A DNA stretch of 64,000 nt from Rheinheimera sp. MM224 (GCF_947090785.1 NZ_OX352320.1:3399001-3463000), one strand, 5' to 3'. Positions 36,001 through 44,403 are shown, counted from the stretch's first letter. Made by a program: numbers and translations. Notes: generated by a model not told the origin, from the sequence alone.

Positions 36001-36168
36001 ATAACCAGGCGCAGCCGTATTGATTTGGATCTGCACATTGGTAATGTCGGGAACCGCATCAACCGGCAGTCGTACTGTCTGCCAAACGCCCACGCCGAGG
36101 ATCAGCAGTCCGAAGACCATCATCATCCACGGGCGACTGAGCGATAGTCGCAATATATTCTGGATCAT
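33052..36168 (-). CDS. czcA: Heavy-metal RND efflux pump CzcA
   Basis: A 1038-residue inner-membrane proton antiporter of the HME-RND family. It is full length, with the N-terminal segment RPWMMMVFGLLILGVGVWQ and the TM4 motif GAIDFGLIVDGAVIVVEN, the DFG-D-E pattern of HME1 pumps for Zn, Co and Cd. The two repeats and docking domains are complete, with no frameshift. It is nine bases after czcB. With CzcB and CzcC it spans the envelope and expels divalent cations. Confidence 0.93.
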   Translation of the reverse strand: MIQNILRLSLSRPWMMMVFGLLILGVGVWQTVRLPVDAVPDITNVQIQINTAAPGYSPLESEQRITYPVETAMAGLPQLEYTRSLSRYGLSQVTVVFEEGTDIYWARQQVAERLQMARQDIPPGIEPEMGPIVSGLGEIFSYTVKATGEALNADGKPYTAEDLRTIQDWVIKPQLLKVKGVTEINTIGGFVREYQVAPDLVKLLAFKLTLDDLADALERNNANIGAGYIERNGEQWLIRSPGQLQSIAEIEELVVTKRDDAPVRVKDVAQVAIGKQLRTGAATQDGQEVVLGTVMMLLGQNSRTVSQDVAQKLADINQRLPKGVQTEISYNREVLVDKTIDTVKRNLFEGAVLVIVVLFLFLGNIRAAIITALVIPLSMLFAISGMAANKMSGNLMSLGAIDFGLIVDGAVIVVENCLRRLGMAQHHHGRLLTLSERLEIVYHATKEVITPAMFGVFIIMLVYLPIFALSGVEGKMFEPMAFTVIAALLGAMILALTFVPAAIGLFVSGPISEKENRLMVAVRRTYHPMLKFALGQPLLVAITALLLVGGSVWQASRMGSEFLPQLDEGDIAMHAMRIPGTGLAQSVQMQLALEAKIAQVPEVERVFSKIGTPEIATDPMPPNVADTFIMLKERSQWPEPSDTKADVERRIRAIVEKVPGNNYEFTQPIQMRFNELIAGVRADVAIRIYGDDLDALNAVGAKVAAVLADVPGAVDARMEQASGLPMISIEPERDHLALVGMDVAMMQQVIQTAIGGRELGLMYEGDRRFKLLMRLPESLREDPSALAQIPVALPVDDSAELRYVPLGEIARINEIVGPNQINRESGKRNVVVTANVDGRDISSFIQDVQKVMADVALPDGYWVDYGGTFKQLQSASERLSIVVPLTLLLIFALLYSALNSWRDSLVVFSGVPLALTGGVFALVLRDMPMSISAAVGFIALSGIAVLNGIVLVSFIKQLQEEGQRWRQAIENGALSRLRPVLMTALVASLGFVPMAFNTGTGAEIQRPLATVVIGGIISSTLLTLVVLPALCRLIRSNK

Positions 36169-36177
36169 GGTTGGCTC

Positions 36178-37422
36178 CTAGTGTTCATGGCTGGCGCCAG
36201 ACTTCAGGATGTCGGCTTTGATTAAAAAACTATTCTGGGTGACTACCTCAACTTGTTCTTCCAGACCTGACAACACCTCGATAAAGCTGTCGTCACTGGC
36301 ACCAAATTCCGGCATTCGCACTTCATAAATATCACCAACCCGGATGAACACAACGGTCTCACCGTTAAATTCCTGCAGGGCTGATTTCTTCACGATTTGG
36401 CGCGCTTCCACCGAGGCCACTTCCACATCGGCTTTCACGTGCATACCCGGACGCCAGTACCCGTTGTCATTACGCACAACTGCACGGGCTCTGGCGATAT
36501 GGCCACCGGTCATTTGTGGCGCAATATATTCAATCTGGCTGGAAGTTTGCTCTTCACCATGAACATCACGCACGACCACCGGATTGCCCCGCGCCATTTT
36601 GGCGGTATCCCCCGGAAAGGCCGACATTTCGACATACACGGTGGATAAATCACTGATCTCCACTAACGCCTGGTCCGATACCTTTTCTCCGGGATTCACA
36701 AACCGGTTAGTAACTTCACCGTCCGACAACGCCTTAATGCTGTAATTTTTTAATGTCGCTGCGTTTTGTACCGTGGCCACAACCTGACCTGCTTTGACCT
36801 TGTCGCCAATCCGCACCGCCACACTTTGCACGACGCCCGGATAGACCGCACTGAGCCTGCTTTGCTGCTCAGGGATCACCGATACCACACCAAACAAATG
36901 CGCCTGAGTGCGAATACGACCTGAAGTCACAGGCTCGCTGATTAAACCGGACTCTTTTGCCACATCCGCTTCAAGTTCGGTGCGTCCCTCGTAGGACTCA
37001 AAGTGCCAGGTATGATTTTGACCTTTGGCACTGAGTGCAACTTCCACTTCAAATGAATGCGGCTCTGCGACCGGCTCCTGACTGACCAGCATGTCACCAC
37101 GTGGGCGCAAAGTCAGCACATCCCGACGACCTCCCAGACGCTCCAGTGTCAGTCCGGCCTGGTAAGTCCCGGGGGCCAGAGGCTCTCCATTATCAGATGT
37201 AAATAAACGAAACTCTGGTTTGCCGCCGTTTTCACTGAGGACCACTTCCAGTGTCAGCGAGCCTTTTTCCAGTAAATGCCCGCCATTGGGACCTTTTTTC
37301 TCTTCGGTTTGCGCGTGTTCGTCAGCATGATCATGCTCTTCGCTGGCTTGTAACGGGCCACAAAACCCTGTGAATGCCGTCAATAGTAAAGCCGTTGATA
37401 TAAAACGGATGTAATTCATCAT
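36178..37422 (-). CDS. czcB: RND periplasmic adaptor CzcB
   Basis: A 414-residue membrane fusion protein. The signal peptide ends before SEEHDHADEHAQTEEKKGPNGG, a His-rich metal-binding N-terminus typical of CzcB. Barrel-sandwich (VRIGDKVKAGQVVATVQNA; KALSDGEVTNRFVNPGEKV) and a C-terminal domain ending in GASHEH follow. Four bases separate it from czcC. Confidence 0.9.
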   Translation of the reverse strand: MMNYIRFISTALLLTAFTGFCGPLQASEEHDHADEHAQTEEKKGPNGGHLLEKGSLTLEVVLSENGGKPEFRLFTSDNGEPLAPGTYQAGLTLERLGGRRDVLTLRPRGDMLVSQEPVAEPHSFEVEVALSAKGQNHTWHFESYEGRTELEADVAKESGLISEPVTSGRIRTQAHLFGVVSVIPEQQSRLSAVYPGVVQSVAVRIGDKVKAGQVVATVQNAATLKNYSIKALSDGEVTNRFVNPGEKVSDQALVEISDLSTVYVEMSAFPGDTAKMARGNPVVVRDVHGEEQTSSQIEYIAPQMTGGHIARARAVVRNDNGYWRPGMHVKADVEVASVEARQIVKKSALQEFNGETVVFIRVGDIYEVRMPEFGASDDSFIEVLSGLEEQVEVVTQNSFLIKADILKSGASHEH

Positions 37423-37426
37423 ATTG

Positions 37427-38704
37427 TTATTCCTTCATGCGGGATGGTAATGCAGCGGGTCCGTTGACCACTAAAGGCATTCCCACCAGACGTTCGAGTT
37501 CGACTAACTGACGGTGAAACTGGGCCTGAGCGTCAATCATGTTGCGTTTGGCGCTAAGCAAATCTTCATGGGCAGAGAGCAAATCCGTCATATCAAAGAT
37601 GCCGGTCTCATACCCTTTAAGTGTGCTTTGCACCACCGACTCCGCCGCCGGAAGAATGGCCTGTTGCTGATCATGAATTTGCTCTGAAAGCAGGGTTAAT
37701 TGCTGATATAACCGGCCCGTTGAGAGCTGCAATTGCTGACGACTTAGCTTTAACTGATGCGCCGATCGCTCTGAAGTCACCCTCGCTGCCTCAATCTCAC
37801 CGGCATTAGGGTTTGAAAGTGCCAAAGGCATGCTGACACTGAGCACAAACGCATTCTCATTCAGCTGCTCGTTACGGCGCACCCCAGCCCCGACCGTAAG
37901 ATCGGTTTGGCCATTGGCGATCGCCAGATTTTGCAGCGTGCCCGCCAAACGCTCCTGTGTCAGATAGAACCCAAGTTGTGGCGAGCTATCAAGCGCTGCC
38001 AGCATCTCATTGAGCGATGGCAGCATCGGCAACACTGCCAACTGCCCCTGCACCGTATCGAAATCCGGTTCATTGGACCAATTGGCGGCTAACTGGCGTA
38101 CTGCAACCTGCAGTTCGGCTTTGAGCGCTTTTAAATCCATCTGGCTTTTGAGCACCCGACTTTTCAGCCGCAATACATCAGCGTCAGTGACCAGTCCTGC
38201 CCGTGACCGCTCTGTCGCAACCTGCAGTGCGTTTTGCTCCATCACCAGGCGTTCAGCGGTCCAGCTGCGTACCGTTTGCAATTCCAACACATCCAAATAG
38301 TCGGTCATGGTTTTGGCCAGAACATCCACCCGGTCGAGTTCGTATTGGGCCTGTGTCAGTGCTTTCCCTGCACTTGCGCTCTCCAGGCGGCGCTGACGCT
38401 TGTCGCCGAGTTCAATAAGCTGACTCAATGTCAGCGTGAGCTCTGCGCTTTTAACGCCACTGAGGCTGCCATTTCCAAGGACGTTCTCCACAGAAACACC
38501 AAGCTCAGGGTTTGGTTTAAGACCAGCCTGTAAGGTTTTCGCTTCATCAATCCGAAGCTGATAGGGATAAAGTTGCAGTTGTGGACTGCTCGTTAACGTT
38601 CTTTCTAACGCTGTAGTGATCGCAAGCTCTTGCGCCGTCACCGAAAAAGATGCGACACACAGCAATGCCAAGGCAACAGCGCCTTTGCAATAAGGGCGAG
38701 ACAT
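37427..38704 (-). CDS. czcC: RND outer-membrane channel CzcC
   Basis: A 425-residue TolC-like outer membrane factor. Signal peptide (to VTAQE) and two OEP repeats with long coiled-coil helices (LSQLIELGDKRQRRLESASAG; LERLVGMPLV near the end) are visible. It is first of the tightly packed czcCBA set on the minus strand. Confidence 0.9.
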   Translation of the reverse strand: MSRPYCKGAVALALLCVASFSVTAQELAITTALERTLTSSPQLQLYPYQLRIDEAKTLQAGLKPNPELGVSVENVLGNGSLSGVKSAELTLTLSQLIELGDKRQRRLESASAGKALTQAQYELDRVDVLAKTMTDYLDVLELQTVRSWTAERLVMEQNALQVATERSRAGLVTDADVLRLKSRVLKSQMDLKALKAELQVAVRQLAANWSNEPDFDTVQGQLAVLPMLPSLNEMLAALDSSPQLGFYLTQERLAGTLQNLAIANGQTDLTVGAGVRRNEQLNENAFVLSVSMPLALSNPNAGEIEAARVTSERSAHQLKLSRQQLQLSTGRLYQQLTLLSEQIHDQQQAILPAAESVVQSTLKGYETGIFDMTDLLSAHEDLLSAKRNMIDAQAQFHRQLVELERLVGMPLVVNGPAALPSRMKE

Positions 38705-38755
38705 AGAAATTCTCCATCAAATGTAAAATCAAGTTATTAACTAAAAACGATGATC

Positions 38756-39103
38756 TCAGACATTTGGCGGGGGCACTGCAGGGGCATACGTCATGCTGAA
38801 GGCTTCAGCATGGGAAAACGGGACGATGGTCTGAACAACGGACTCTGCCGATGCGCTTGTCATATAAGCGACAAAACACAGCACATGTGCATGGACCTCA
38901 TGTGGGTCGTCCATATCATTGACGGCCTCATTGGCGTGCATCATTTGATGTTCATTGTGTTGGTGCGCAGCATTATCCCCGAAAGAAATCAGATTATGAT
39001 GTTCTGTAGGCAAATGCACGACGATGCTGTCACAGGCTACAAAAGCATGATTAAGCATAATCGTGAGCATAAACCACAATATCCATCGGGAATAGTGAGA
39101 CAC
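38756..39103 (-). CDS. Small His-rich periplasmic protein (CzcI-like position)
   Basis: A 115-residue protein. A hydrophobic N-terminus (WILWFMLTIMLNHAFVACDS) directs it to the membrane or periplasm. The middle is His/Met/Asp-rich (TEHHNLISFGDNAAHQHNEHQMMHANEAVNDMDDPHEVHAHV), and could hold several metal ions. It lies between the CDF gene and czcC on the same strand, where CzcI/CzcN-like proteins often occur. Family membership is not certain. Confidence 0.6.
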   Translation of the reverse strand: MSHYSRWILWFMLTIMLNHAFVACDSIVVHLPTEHHNLISFGDNAAHQHNEHQMMHANEAVNDMDDPHEVHAHVLCFVAYMTSASAESVVQTIVPFSHAEAFSMTYAPAVPPPNV

Positions 39104-39117
39104 AGCAAACCTTTATG

Positions 39118-40002
39118 TTAAGCGCGTAGCGCTAATATACGTCTTGCACCATCAAGGACAATTATCCCAATGATACCGCCAATCACTAAATCCGGATAGC
39201 CCGATCCCGTCCAGGCAACTAATCCACCGGCAACAATCACCCCGAGGTTCGCCAGAACATCATTGGTCGAAAATATTTTGGTCGCTTTCATGTGTGCACC
39301 GTCACTGCGTGACTGTGAGATGAGATAAAGGCATAAAGTGTTTGCTATAAGTGCCACACTCGCCATCACAATCATCAGCGTCGACATGGGTTCAGTGCCA
39401 GCCCAAAACCGTCGTGCTACTTCGAACAACACACCGGCTGCAAGCAACGCCTGCAACCAACCTGAAAGATGGGCAGCCCTGACTTTTTTGGTGGCGCTAA
39501 GGCCAACAGCCAACAAGGCAACGCTGTAGACGGCGGCATCGGCCAGCATATCTAACGAGTCGGCAATAAGGCCGGTGGATTGTGCCCAGACTCCGACAAT
39601 AAGTTCTGTGACGAACATCACGGCATTAATCGTCAATAATCGCAGTAATAGCTTACGTTCGTCAGCATCAGCTTTGCTGTTATCAGCTGACGCAGTTGGG
39701 TCGGCCTGAAACGGCGCTGAGCTTTGCAGTACAGCACCTAAATTTAATGCTTCCAAGCGTTGGGTGATGGCGTCCGGACTGCCTTGATGCACCACATCAA
39801 GCTGCCGGTCTTGCAGGAAAAATTGCAACTGCTGCACCTGTGGCAACGCGCCAAGCGCCATCCGGATCAGATTTTCTTCTGAGGGACAGTCCATCTTGCG
39901 AATGTGGTAACGGGTTTTGTGGTGCAAATCTGATGCAGAACACTCAGGCAACTGAGCATTTTCAGAGACTTGCACCTGAGCTTTACATTGGCAATCTGAC
40001 AT
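39118..40002 (-). CDS. CDF-family cation efflux protein with N-terminal metal-associated domain
   Basis: A 294-residue protein. An N-terminal segment of about 95 residues resembles an HMA fold (YHIRKMDCPSEENLIRMAL, with the MDC motif instead of MxCxxC). Six membrane segments of a CDF transporter follow, with metal sites in TIN..ELIVG, DSLDMLADAAVYSVAL and FSTNDVLANLGVIVAG. It lies after cadR with a MerR-type promoter in between. It probably exports Cd, Zn or Pb into the periplasm for CzcCBA. It ends right after TM6 (ILALRA) without the usual CDF C-terminal domain. Confidence 0.85.
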   Translation of the reverse strand: MSDCQCKAQVQVSENAQLPECSASDLHHKTRYHIRKMDCPSEENLIRMALGALPQVQQLQFFLQDRQLDVVHQGSPDAITQRLEALNLGAVLQSSAPFQADPTASADNSKADADERKLLLRLLTINAVMFVTELIVGVWAQSTGLIADSLDMLADAAVYSVALLAVGLSATKKVRAAHLSGWLQALLAAGVLFEVARRFWAGTEPMSTLMIVMASVALIANTLCLYLISQSRSDGAHMKATKIFSTNDVLANLGVIVAGGLVAWTGSGYPDLVIGGIIGIIVLDGARRILALRA

Positions 40003-40031
40003 GGTGGCCTCACTTTGAACAAGATATCTCT

Positions 40032-40062
40032 ATTAAAAACTATAAAGCCACTTTAAGGTCAA
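40032..40062 (-). promoter_or_regulatory. CadR-controlled promoter of the CDF-czc operon
   Basis: Minus strand: TTGACC (40062-40057), a 19-base spacer with the dyad TTAAAGTGGCTTTA, and TTTAAT (40037-40032). This is the MerR-family layout. The same CTNTAAAG-CTTTA core occurs in front of cadR. Confidence 0.75.
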
Positions 40063-40070
40063 CAGTTTTT

Positions 40071-40490
40071 TCACCGATGTTGTACACAATCACTGGTACA
40101 TGGATGCACCAGATTTTTCAGGATCTCACAGTCTTTGACCTGATGGTCATTCTGGCAGAGCGTCCGTAACGCCTGCAAATCCGCTTTTAATTGATGAAGT
40201 TGGGTTAATTGCGTGTCTAAATGCCCCAATTGCTCATCGATCAGCGTATTGACCTGCCCACAAGGTTGGCTGGGAGCTTCACGAAACTTCAGGAGTTGCC
40301 GGACCAACGACAGACTCATATCAAAGGCCCGGCAATGCCGGATAAACTGCAAATCTTCGAGATGGCGCTGCTGATAAGTCCGATATCCGGAGGCGGTCCT
40401 TGCAGGAGCGGCTAACAATCCCTGCTTTTCATAAAATCGGATGGTTTCTGTTTCACATCCGGCCAGCGCCGCCAGTTCACCAATTTTCAT
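40071..40490 (-). CDS. cadR: MerR-family Cd/Pb-responsive regulator CadR
   Basis: A 139-residue activator. The N-terminal HTH (MKIGELAALAGCETETIRFYEKQGLL) is followed by a dimer helix. The three cysteines used by CadR/PbrR are placed correctly: Cys77, Cys112 (LCQND) and Cys121 (DCEIL), plus a Cys/His tail (CTSDCVQHR) that could form a second metal site as in CadR. It is in line with the efflux genes it likely controls. Confidence 0.9.
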   Translation of the reverse strand: MKIGELAALAGCETETIRFYEKQGLLAAPARTASGYRTYQQRHLEDLQFIRHCRAFDMSLSLVRQLLKFREAPSQPCGQVNTLIDEQLGHLDTQLTQLHQLKADLQALRTLCQNDHQVKDCEILKNLVHPCTSDCVQHR

Positions 40491-40502
40491 TGCCTTTCAC
40501 CA

Positions 40503-40522
40503 ACTCTAAAGTTACTTTAACC
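40503..40522. promoter_or_regulatory. CadR operator upstream of cadR
   Basis: ACTCTAAAGTTACTTTAACC contains the dyad TAAAG-TTA-CTTTA, like the operator at 40.05 kb. It lies only 13 bases before the cadR start, so it may serve autoregulation. Confidence 0.6.
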
Positions 40523-40727
40523 AGTAATGTATCATAATGCAGACAGCTGAAACTGCATTTTAATTGATCAGGGATAGTGATGGAACCAAAGGTCTTGCTT
40601 GCCTATGAGAGACGTTTTGCATATATGGAGTTTGCCCATATTCTCGGTCAGCTGTCATGTGGAGTTACTTGAAGATGCTCTGGTAGGCCCTTCGCACGGC
40701 AGACTGGCGCGAAATGGCCGGGCAAAA

Positions 40728-40976
40728 CTATCGGTTGTTGTAAACACCTTTTGGACATATCTTTGAGCGCCTGCCATCTGGCAATACGGGGCGGTCGAAC
40801 GTCAGTGCCTTTAAGCCGATGTCCATTCCGGAAGAACTCAGAGAAATTTTAACGCCTGTAGGTAAAAAGTAGGGCTCGTAGTCCTCACCCTGCGCGCGTA
40901 AATGCACTTGAGCTATTCCTGATTCACTTGCCACGACGACCCAAAAGTCAAAGCTCGTTTTTTCGCTTGCAAGCAT
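40728..40976 (-). CDS. Hypothetical protein (doubtful)
   Basis: An 82-residue frame from ATG 40976 (a TTG start at 41033 is also open). The sequence FDFWVVVASESGIAQVHLRAQGEDYEPYFLPTGVKISLSSSGMDIGLKAL has protein-like character but no family I know. It sits in a decayed-looking stretch between cadR and the palindromic repeat. The flanking 40523-40727 and 40977-41171 show no gene. Confidence 0.3.
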   Translation of the reverse strand: MLASEKTSFDFWVVVASESGIAQVHLRAQGEDYEPYFLPTGVKISLSSSGMDIGLKALTFDRPVLPDGRRSKICPKGVYNNR

Positions 40977-41171
40977 GTTAAGCCGATCAGGATAAATCAA
41001 GCTCAATTTCGTAAGAATAGATCGTGCTAGCAATTAGCGTTAGTCGAGAAACTGAATCTGATCCAGTCAGTTGGCACTGGTTTGTGAACTACAACACCTG
41101 CTCAACGTTGACTTCAATTGGGGGCGGTGGCCAACTGAATTTAGCCAACTAATTTGGAAGAGAATCTCAGA

Positions 41172-41232
41172 GCTCACGAAAAAACGAATGTCCACAAATA
41201 AGGCAAAGCAGAGATTTGTTTTTTTCGTGAGC
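41172..41232. repeat. Long palindromic repeat, copy 2
   Basis: Arms GCTCACGAAAAAACGAAT (41172-41189) and its near-complement (41214-41232) pair almost perfectly. The central CAAATAAGGCAAAGC (41195-41209) is the reverse complement of 6594-6608 in copy 1. The copies lie near opposite ends of the island in inverted orientation. Confidence 0.7.
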
Positions 41233-41354
41233 ACTTTATCAGGACAACTATAATTCGCTCATAACGGTTCATAGCTGAATGCACGTAGTTGTTGGTGCCC
41301 CCCGCCACATACATTTTGGCGACATAGACTACCGAGTTAGACTTGGCCGATACA

Positions 41355-41678
41355 TCAAGTGTCAATGTCAGGGCTTACGTTTCTAATGAGTTCAATAGCA
41401 CGTAGTTTGTCTTCAGCAGTCAGCTTATCAAAAGCCTTGATCATCTCCGCCATATCGTCGGATTCACAAAACAAATAGGCCACAGGCACGTTGAGCTCTT
41501 CAGCAATTCGTTTGAGAGTTGCGAAATCAGGCATATGCCGCCCTTTTTCGTAATGGTTCATGCGACTACTGGCTGCGCCTGGCTCAATGCCGATGCGAAC
41601 TCCCAGTTCCCGCTGACTGATCCCCAAACGGTCTCTCGCTTCCTTGAGCCGGATTGGAAATGGATTAATGATTTGCAC
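41355..41678 (-). CDS. XRE-family (phage repressor-like) regulator
   Basis: A 107-residue protein. The HTH_3 domain is RLKEARDRLGISQRELGVRIGIEPGAASSRMNHYEKGRHMPDFATLKRIAEEL, followed by a short helical tail. It is very like small Cro/C1-type repressors of mobile elements. Two perfect dyads (41705-41721 and 41739-41755) lie just upstream, so it likely represses itself. It could govern island functions; its other targets are unknown. Confidence 0.85.
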   Translation of the reverse strand: MQIINPFPIRLKEARDRLGISQRELGVRIGIEPGAASSRMNHYEKGRHMPDFATLKRIAEELNVPVAYLFCESDDMAEMIKAFDKLTAEDKLRAIELIRNVSPDIDT

Positions 41679-41704
41679 GAATAATACATTCTTAATTCCT
41701 GAAT

Positions 41705-41755
41705 ACTTAGATTGTCTAAGTTTTTACACTTGCAGTATACTTAGGAATCCTAAGT
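41705..41755. promoter_or_regulatory. Twin palindromic operators upstream of XRE gene
   Basis: ACTTAGATTGTCTAAGT (41705-41721) and ACTTAGGAATCCTAAGT (41739-41755) share ACTTAG-N5-CTAAGT symmetry, with centres 34 bases apart. These are probable repressor sites. Confidence 0.75.
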
Positions 41756-41931
41756 GGTCAACTCGTCACAGTCAGCCCTAACCCCGGGAATACTGAGTGC
41801 AAAGATGTGTTGGTGGCTAAATTCAACAGAGCTAATTCAAAAGGTAATCAGCTTTTAGGTCGTGTCACTGCTTCACAGAGTGTGTTGATCGAATTTAAGT
41901 CACATGAAGCTGAGGTTTTGGCGGCACGAAT

Positions 41932-42008
41932 GTGTGGCTACAACCGTTTAGATGTGGGCCACACACGAGGTAAATTGTGGCCACACACGAGGTAAATTGT
42001 GGCCACAA
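41932..42008 (-). repeat. Inverted, shortened copy of the 43-bp repeat array
   Basis: The minus strand carries one complete unit of the 17.8 kb array and a second unit with an internal deletion, again with the TTGTGGCCACAA junction at the end. Weaker GGCCAC motifs run to 42060. The rest of 41756-42213 has no clear gene. Confidence 0.85.
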
Positions 42009-42213
42009 CGTCGAGATTAATTGGGGCCACACCGAGCAAGGTTAGTTTTGCTTGTGGCCATTTTATTGCTGAATTGAGGCCAAAATAGCAAAGCGCTAGA
42101 GTACCCAGCTTTAATTCGGTTTAGACATACACGGAGCCAACTATGAAATGGATAGACTAAGTCGTTCCTAATTCGTGCAACTCTGGCTAAATCACCTAAC
42201 ATGGATACCCTGA

Positions 42214-44403
42214 ATGAAATTTACAGCCCTACATGTTGTATTAAGTAGTACGTTGATGCTGCAATCATCATTATTGAGCGCAACAAATCTCAATACTGTT
42301 ATCGATCACGGCCCGCTTGTCACTCCGGCAACTGAAGCGTTCAAAAAGGCGCTGGATAAGCAGTCTGCCAAAAAGTTGCTGGCTCAGGCCAACGTCATGG
42401 CGAATGCTTCTGGCGAACCTGCAATCATTGACGTAGGTGTCGTTATGCACAGTTCATGGATTGAAGCCATGAAGGACCCGATCACGACGGATGCGAATGG
42501 CAAATATTACGAAAACGGTGCGCAGTTTGCTCTGGCTCGCATTAAAGCTCAGTTCGATTACTTTAACGAAACCCTACAAATGCAGAGCGTCAACGCCAGA
42601 GTTCGTCCGGCATACTTTGCATCTGTAGATAGTGAGACCGTTGCTTCCGGCGGTATAACTCAATTAGACGAATTTAATAATGTCCTTGTTTGTGTGTTCT
42701 TCGCTGATAATCATCCGTCTTATAGCGGATTAGCCGAACGCTGTCAGGTCCAGGGCTTAACGCGGGTACGTGATATTGTTCAAGGACAAGTAGATTTGGT
42801 GTACTACATCCGCGAACAATTGGAAGGTGATGACGCCGCTGGCCGTGGAGCTTATTTCTCTGGCCCTTCTGTGTATGACTCCTATCGTATTGCAGCAAAG
42901 ACCGCAAAAAGCGAAGGCGCGACTGAAAGCCGCTTAAACGACCTTCGTTTCGGTTTTTATAATGCGTCAATTTTCTCCCATGAATCAGGCCACGTTATGG
43001 GTGCTATGCACGAAGTGTGGGCAGATGAACCTACTTTCCCTGACGGTCACAACCGTGCGTATGCTTGTGGTGTTCGTGCTGATGGAGTGCCTCGCGTAGA
43101 TAACGATTTAGAAAGTCGCCGCAAAACGATTATGTGGCATGAACTGGGTGATCATCACCGTTTCTTCTCTGATGAAGATATAGTTGTGGATGGTGATCAC
43201 TGCGGTGTTCGCGGTGAAGCCAATAACATTGAGTATGTTCGAATCAACGCTCCTCTAGTGGCTCAAAACTTTACAATGAACGCTCCGACTTCCACTGTTG
43301 GATTTGTGATGGACACCATCATTGTTGGCCGCCAAGAAGGTAAAGCAACTCTTATGCTGCGCCGGACAGGTGATTTAACTATGCCTGCTTATTTATCAAT
43401 GACAGCCAAAGATGGCACTGCATGGGAAAACCGTGATTTCACCTTCGGGCTGAAAGAAATTGCATTTGCTGCCGGAGAAGCAGAAAAGTCCGTGGATATT
43501 ACCCTACTGCCTCGCAGTAAAGGACATTCTGACACCAAGTTTACTGTAGTGTTTCAAGCTGCTATGGGCGCAACATACAACGCAACTGAAGCCGAAATAA
43601 CTATTCTGAGTGACAAAGCGATTCAAGCAGGTTCGGTACAATTCGCTCTTGCTAGTACGAACGTTATGGAAGGTGATACAGCTCAGATGCAAATTAACCG
43701 CCTAAACGGTACTGACGGTGATATTACGTTCAAAGTCACAGCTACAGATGGCACAGGTGTAAAAGGGACTGATTACGCGGCAGAGACTGTCGTTAAAACA
43801 CTGAAAGACGGTGAAAGTTCTGCGATGTTCGATGTATCGACAACTAAACGTCAAGGTTTACAAGGTGATCGCACAGTAAGCCTGAGCATTTCAGAAGTTG
43901 CTGGTGGTGCTGTGCTGGGCCAGATTGGGCAAGCTACGCTAAATATCAAAGATGTTGCTGAAAATGGCTCACTTTCGTTCTCAGCCGCGACAGCCTCAGT
44001 GAATGAAAATGCCACTGTAACACTGACTATCAGCCGGACTAACGGTACTGATGGCGAAGTCGGTGTTCGGATGCAAAGTGTCAATGGTACAGCGTTGGCC
44101 GGAACCGATTTTACAGCAGTAGATCAAGTCGTCACTATCCCTGCGGGTCAGGCTTCGGCTACCGTAGTTATCGCCATGACGAACCGCACAGGCAGCCAGG
44201 GTTCACGTTACTTTGATGTAGTGCTGAGTAATGCAACAGGTGGTGCTGCTCTAGGTGCTACCACTACAACTCGTATCACAGTGAGCGATGTAACAACGGC
44301 CCCACCAACTGAAAGTGATTCATCTGGTGGTGGTTCACTGGGGACGTTCTCTCTGCTAGGACTGGTACTGCTGGCTATCCGCAGACTTAAAATAACCAAG
44401 TAA
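42214..44403 (+). CDS. Secreted metzincin-type metalloprotease with Calx-beta repeats and GlyGly-CTERM tail
   Basis: A 729-residue exported protein. Signal peptide (to LLSATN) is followed by a protease domain with HESGHVMGAMHE (about residues 255-266), the HExxHxxGxxH zinc motif of metzincins. Two Calx-beta-type repeats (about 475-580 and 585-690; NVMEGDTAQMQINRLNGTDGDI, SVNENATVTLTISRTNGTDGEV) follow. The end has SSGGGSLGTFSLLGLVLLAIRRLK, the GlyGly-CTERM pattern: glycines, hydrophobic helix, basic end. Such proteins are usually secreted by type II secretion and trimmed by rhombosortase. It is a single gene with a terminator. It is island cargo with no obvious metal link; substrate is unknown. 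Confidence 0.85.
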   Translation: MKFTALHVVLSSTLMLQSSLLSATNLNTVIDHGPLVTPATEAFKKALDKQSAKKLLAQANVMANASGEPAIIDVGVVMHSSWIEAMKDPITTDANGKYYENGAQFALARIKAQFDYFNETLQMQSVNARVRPAYFASVDSETVASGGITQLDEFNNVLVCVFFADNHPSYSGLAERCQVQGLTRVRDIVQGQVDLVYYIREQLEGDDAAGRGAYFSGPSVYDSYRIAAKTAKSEGATESRLNDLRFGFYNASIFSHESGHVMGAMHEVWADEPTFPDGHNRAYACGVRADGVPRVDNDLESRRKTIMWHELGDHHRFFSDEDIVVDGDHCGVRGEANNIEYVRINAPLVAQNFTMNAPTSTVGFVMDTIIVGRQEGKATLMLRRTGDLTMPAYLSMTAKDGTAWENRDFTFGLKEIAFAAGEAEKSVDITLLPRSKGHSDTKFTVVFQAAMGATYNATEAEITILSDKAIQAGSVQFALASTNVMEGDTAQMQINRLNGTDGDITFKVTATDGTGVKGTDYAAETVVKTLKDGESSAMFDVSTTKRQGLQGDRTVSLSISEVAGGAVLGQIGQATLNIKDVAENGSLSFSAATASVNENATVTLTISRTNGTDGEVGVRMQSVNGTALAGTDFTAVDQVVTIPAGQASATVVIAMTNRTGSQGSRYFDVVLSNATGGAALGATTTTRITVSDVTTAPPTESDSSGGGSLGTFSLLGLVLLAIRRLKITK

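Noticed and set aside
40580..40672. Possible lspA or other efflux-locus remnant after cadR
   Set aside because: Only a 30-codon frame is open and it has no resemblance to LspA or any protein I know.
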